IMG/VR virus record: IMGVR_UViG_3300031658_000026
Span: 1 to 41,791 of that record
Reading direction: 5' to 3' (one strand)
Source: a virus
DNA: 41,791 nucleotides
Positions 39,089 to 41,791 of this stretch are shown here, in pieces. The notes beneath the pieces were generated by a model. It was not told the origin of the DNA and did no database searches. It saw only the letters and a program-made list of their open reading frames with translations. Position 1 is the first letter of the stretch. Every line of letters starts with the position of its first letter. Made by a program: the position numbers and the translations under genes.

Positions 39089-40090
39089 ATGAAATATATA
39101 ATTATAGACACAATGAACATGTTTTTTCGCTGCAAGCACGTAGCTCCAAGAGGCACCGATGCTTGGACAAAATGCGGGTTTGCTTTACACTTAACACTAA
39201 CATCGGCTGCTAAGGAGTTTCGCGAACACAAAGGAGATCATGTAGTATTTGCATTAGAAGGCGGAAATAGTTGGAGAAAATCTTTCTATCCACCATACAA
39301 ACGACATCGCGCAGAAGCAAGAGCAGCATTAAATGAAGAGCAAGTAGAAGAAGATGCCATGTTCTTTAAAGCATACGACGATATGGTAGAGTTTCTAAAT
39401 CGAAAATCTAACTGCACTGTGTTATCCACGCCCAACACAGAAGGCGATGATGTTATTGCGCGTTGGGTACAGACACACCCAGATGACGAACATGTTATTG
39501 TAAGTAACGACACCGACTTTGTACAACTATTGGCACCCAATGTAACACAATATAACGGTACTGCAAAAAACTTATTAACAATTAACGGCATCTTTGACGA
39601 CAAAGGACAGCCAGTGTTTGACAAGAAAACGAAGCAGTTAAAGGAAACACCTGATCCTGTTTGGGAACTATTTTACAAATGCATACGCGGCGATAAAACA
39701 GATAACGTATTCTCAGCATTTCCGGGTGCCAGGGTAAAAGGAACCAAGAACAAGGTTGGTATTCGCGAAGCATACGAAGATCGGGTGTCACAAGGATATA
39801 ATTGGAACAACTTTATGTTACAACGATGGGTTGACCATATGGACGTTGAACACCGGGTTATGGATGATTATAACAGAAATATTACTATTGTTGATCTTAC
39901 ACAACAACCCGATAATATTAAAGATGCAATGGATAATACAATTGCAGAAGCATACGCCAAAGCACCTGTTCCAATGGTCGGCGCACATTTGTTGAAATTC
40001 TGCGGCAAATACGAATTAAGTAATGTTGCGAAATATGCCGACAGATACACAGACTTCTTAAATGCTAAACTACCAGATCTTAAGGCATAA
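39089..40090 (+). CDS. rnh: 5' nuclease, T4 RNase H/FEN type
   Basis: This 333-residue protein (T4 RNase H is 305) has the FEN/PIN-like active-site acids: Asp7 in IIIDTMNMFF, the segment LEGGNSWRKSFYPPYKRHR, TEGDDVIARW and VSNDTDFVQLL. A helix-hairpin-helix-type region GDKTDNVFS...GIREAYED follows. These carry the Mg2+-binding Asp/Glu set and the DNA-binding Arg/Lys. In T4 this enzyme removes RNA primers and adjacent DNA from lagging-strand fragments. It has its own perfect early promoter. Confidence 0.92.
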   Translation: MKYIIIDTMNMFFRCKHVAPRGTDAWTKCGFALHLTLTSAAKEFREHKGDHVVFALEGGNSWRKSFYPPYKRHRAEARAALNEEQVEEDAMFFKAYDDMVEFLNRKSNCTVLSTPNTEGDDVIARWVQTHPDDEHVIVSNDTDFVQLLAPNVTQYNGTAKNLLTINGIFDDKGQPVFDKKTKQLKETPDPVWELFYKCIRGDKTDNVFSAFPGARVKGTKNKVGIREAYEDRVSQGYNWNNFMLQRWVDHMDVEHRVMDDYNRNITIVDLTQQPDNIKDAMDNTIAEAYAKAPVPMVGAHLLKFCGKYELSNVAKYADRYTDFLNAKLPDLKA

Positions 40091-40115
40091 ACATTATTAA
40101 TATTGGAGACAAATA

Positions 40116-40400
40116 GTGGATAAAATAACGTTAAGCAAACGAATAAGACCCAACAGCGAAATCCTACCCTGGATTCACAATGAAATTGTGGCACTGGAAG
40201 ATGAACTGGAGTTTTTGGCCACTGAATATGATACACAGGGTCAGCATTTTTATCGCATGGAGGCTGATATTGAGAAGCTGCAAACAAAGGTCTACAGACT
40301 AGAAGAAATGTATCGCAGACTACAACAAAACAACTATGCACTGCTAGACGAATTAACCGATCGCTACTGGGCTAAACTGGAAAACGCAGATGAAGAATAA
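40116..40400 (+). CDS. coiled-coil protein (GTG start)
   Basis: This 94-residue protein is almost entirely one coiled coil (about 18-75: NEIVALEDELEFLATEYDTQ and MEADIEKLQTKVYRLEEMYRRLQ). GTG at 40116 is the start, with GGAG 7 bases upstream. It overlaps the next gene by 11 bases. It may be a small structural or adaptor protein. No homology is recognised. Confidence 0.65.
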   Translation: MDKITLSKRIRPNSEILPWIHNEIVALEDELEFLATEYDTQGQHFYRMEADIEKLQTKVYRLEEMYRRLQQNNYALLDELTDRYWAKLENADEE

Positions 40401-41037
40401 GCCAGAATATATATATGTTACAGGTGCGCCTGGTTCCAAGTGGAGTTCAGTGATTAAGAATATCTACTGGAGCGACGATGTAAACCACAGTGATTACTCT
40501 AAAGAACGTACTTATTACCACGATGCAGATTCTCCTGGTCGGCCGCAGTTAATGCATCTAGGTGCTTATTTAGACCCAGGTATGGAATTTGGTACATTTG
40601 AGTTTGATGCGCCGTTTACTGGTGACGGCATTAAGATAGTTAAATCACATACATTAGCACATTCTCTCAATCACAGTAACTGGCCAAATGAGTCCGAACG
40701 AGGATGGCATACACCAGGATGTCCTCTTATTCTAGTATACAGAAATGATGTAGAATGTTATGAATGGTGGAAGAAATGTGGTGGCTTTAATATAACATAT
40801 CCGCTGTATAACGATTATTATACAGACTTAGACAGCATGTGGGATCATATTGTAAGACAAAATAACGACATTATGACATTTGTCAAACGCAATTTTAACA
40901 GGGTACAACGAGTATACAATAACCAGGCGTTGTGTGAGATACTAAATATATCACACAACATAGCAACAGACGGCGAAGATGTTAGTGTATATCATGATTA
41001 CACTAAAAAAGATATTCAAGTATATGTCTATAAATAA
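40390..41037 (+). CDS. conserved phage protein, possible sulfotransferase/P-loop fold
   Basis: This 215-residue protein begins with a first strand and Gly-rich turn, YIYVTGAPGSKWSSVIKNIYW. It has HLGAYLDPGMEFGTFEFDAPF, IKIVKSHTLAHSLN and PLILVYRNDVECYEWWKKCGGFNITYP. The layout (P-loop-like turn with Ser/Lys, then KSHxxA, then VYRxD) matches sulfotransferase-type proteins, where 'K(S/T)H' and 'RxxxxxxxS' bind PAPS. It appears to be a family seen in marine T4-like phages, but no activity is known to me. The TAA is inside a late promoter. Confidence 0.6.
   Translation: MKNKPEYIYVTGAPGSKWSSVIKNIYWSDDVNHSDYSKERTYYHDADSPGRPQLMHLGAYLDPGMEFGTFEFDAPFTGDGIKIVKSHTLAHSLNHSNWPNESERGWHTPGCPLILVYRNDVECYEWWKKCGGFNITYPLYNDYYTDLDSMWDHIVRQNNDIMTFVKRNFNRVQRVYNNQALCEILNISHNIATDGEDVSVYHDYTKKDIQVYVYK
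41029..41036 (+). promoter_or_regulatory. late promoter TATAAATA overlapping the upstream stop
   Basis: The upstream TAA (41035-41037) overlaps its end. The predicted +1 is 41042, and AGAGGA (about 41044-41049) serves the ATG at 41057. Confidence 0.65.
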
Positions 41038-41056
41038 TCTATCAAGAGGAAACACT

Positions 41057-41524
41057 ATGTTAGCAACACCAGTAGTTAAGAACAAAGTTTGGATTGTAGA
41101 AAACCAAGGTAACAGGTTTGGTACGATTGTATCCACATGTGATGGGTCTAAGAATGTTGTACTAGTTACAAACGAAACACGTACTAAATATCCATCTATT
41201 AAGGTGTTAAGTCAAAAACACAATATTAAATTTAGCAACTCAACTAAAAAAGTCAAGACATTACCTACTACTGTTTATGGGTATAGTGCCGACGGCGCAG
41301 TACATAACGAGTTGTTTGACGTATCCAAGAATCTGCCAGTGTACACTAAGTCTGCAGACAGTAAAAGTTTATTTTGTGCTGGCTATTACATTATTAATTT
41401 CTGTGGCAGTTGGGTTAAGAACCATTGTCCTAAGTTATTGACACTAGAACGTAATCTGTATCATGGCCCATTTTATACAGAAGAACAAATGAAAGATGCA
41501 TTGGCAGTGGCAAGGAAAAAATGA
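41057..41524 (+). CDS. hypothetical late protein
   Basis: This 155-residue protein is mostly beta in its first part (VWIVENQGNRFGTIVS, NVVLVTNETRTKY). It then has VYGYSADGAVHNELFDVSKN and a Cys-containing segment SLFCAGYYIINFCGSWVKNHCPK, ending in a helix. I start at ATG 41057 (good AGAGGA, after the late promoter) rather than at an in-frame upstream ATG at 40979. The function is unknown. It overlaps the next gene as ATGA. Confidence 0.65.
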   Translation: MLATPVVKNKVWIVENQGNRFGTIVSTCDGSKNVVLVTNETRTKYPSIKVLSQKHNIKFSNSTKKVKTLPTTVYGYSADGAVHNELFDVSKNLPVYTKSADSKSLFCAGYYIINFCGSWVKNHCPKLLTLERNLYHGPFYTEEQMKDALAVARKK

Positions 41525-41727
41525 CACCTTTACACTTTACCAAGTTTAACGACAAAGTTCATCAGATGAACACAGGGCACATTAATGAATTAAAAATGTC
41601 TTCTGCGGAAGCTAGAGCATTACTCCACGACATGTTTGCTATACTAGCGGAACTTAATGCATTTAGGGCAGCAAGCATAGATGAAGTTATTGAGATAGTT
41701 ATTGATGCTGGAAACAATTCATTATAA
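41521..41727 (+). CDS. hypothetical small helical protein
   Basis: This 68-residue protein is mainly two helices (GHINELKMSSAEARALLHDMFAILAELN and ASIDEVIEIVIDAG). It starts within the ATGA overlap with the previous gene. No function is recognised. Confidence 0.6.
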   Translation: MTPLHFTKFNDKVHQMNTGHINELKMSSAEARALLHDMFAILAELNAFRAASIDEVIEIVIDAGNNSL

Positions 41728-41740
41728 CCAACTATTATTG

Positions 41741-41748
41741 CATAAATA
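41741..41748 (+). promoter_or_regulatory. late promoter CATAAATA
   Basis: The predicted +1 is 41754. The leader has ATAAT (41756-41760) and ATTAT (41766-41770) with GAGGT in the loop, so the Shine-Dalgarno is displayed in the loop, just as before the lysin gene. Confidence 0.65.
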
Positions 41749-41772
41749 CTGTACAATAATGAGGTATTATCC

Positions 41773-41791
41773 ATGAGTAGACCAAAGCCTA
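41773..41791 (+). CDS. start of a late gene (3' truncated by the window)
   Basis: ATG at 41773 follows a late promoter and a hairpin-displayed GAGG at 41761-41764. Only MSRPKP is visible before the window ends, so no identity can be given. Confidence 0.5.

Noticed and set aside
40979-41056. Upstream start for the 41057 gene
   Set aside because: The 26 extra residues overlap the preceding gene. The late promoter and AGAGGA clearly serve ATG 41057.

Overview
The window is a contiguous piece of a large AT-rich, T4-like myovirus genome. The diagnosis rests on T4-type replication genes: the clamp-loader ATPase gp44, a family-B DNA polymerase gp43, the sliding clamp gp45, a DsbA-like DNA-binding protein and an RNase H/FEN-type 5' nuclease. 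It is supported by many octamers matching NATAAATA, the late-promoter form described for marine T4-like phages, and by densely packed genes with ATGA or TAATG overlaps. A two-component spanin (inner-membrane coiled-coil protein plus outer-membrane lipoprotein) points to a Gram-negative host. The phoH gene and small marine-phage-like genes of unknown function suggest an aquatic origin. The host cannot be named from the sequence. No head, tail or terminase genes, tRNAs, insertion sequences or CRISPR arrays are visible, and no stretch over 300 bases lacks a gene.

Layout. 1-2.2 kb: end of a MazG-like pyrophosphohydrolase, unknown genes, and a small protein resembling one motif of DNA polymerase III alpha. 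2.3-3.1 kb: an Fe-S assembly pair (IscA-like, IscU-like). 3.1-6.3 kb: a GroES/gp31-like co-chaperonin, gp44, small genes and dCMP deaminase. 6.3-8.8 kb: an OB-fold-like protein, a HAD hydrolase and conserved unknowns. 8.9-9.7 kb: phoH, the only reverse-strand gene. 9.8-11.8 kb: an SGNH hydrolase and two conserved phage proteins. 11.85-13.0 kb: lysis genes (M15 peptidase, i-spanin, overlapping o-spanin). 13.1-16.2 kb: DnaJ and ClpA. 16.2-21.2 kb: small late genes, two paralogous glycosyltransferase-like genes and a large protein with two different nucleotidyltransferase domains. 21.2-24.3 kb: membrane, structural-looking and acidic late proteins, three with N-termini resembling T4 capsid-targeting sequences. 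24.3-26.4 kb: two paralogous SGNH hydrolases flanking dsbA, then a membrane protein. 26.4-31.0 kb: gp43, a SAM methyltransferase and gp45. 31.0-37.0 kb: a 7-deazaguanine cluster (DpdA-like transglycosylase, QueC, FolE, QueE) with an asparagine-synthetase-like enzyme inserted. 37.0-41.8 kb: small genes, the 5' nuclease and two possible P-loop/sulfotransferase-like proteins.

How it fits together. Replication genes are interleaved with nucleotide-pool genes (MazG, dCMP deaminase, HAD hydrolase) and a probable DNA-hypermodification pathway that puts a 7-deazaguanine into DNA. QueE is a radical-SAM Fe-S enzyme, so phage IscU/IscA could supply its cluster. GroES, DnaJ and ClpA genes suggest takeover of host folding and proteolysis.

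The most unusual feature is regulatory. Several late promoters and four sigma70-type promoters lie only 5-8 bases before the start codon, predicting leaderless mRNAs. Late promoters often contain the preceding gene's stop codon. Other late leaders carry small stem-loops that begin at the predicted +1 or display the Shine-Dalgarno sequence in the loop.
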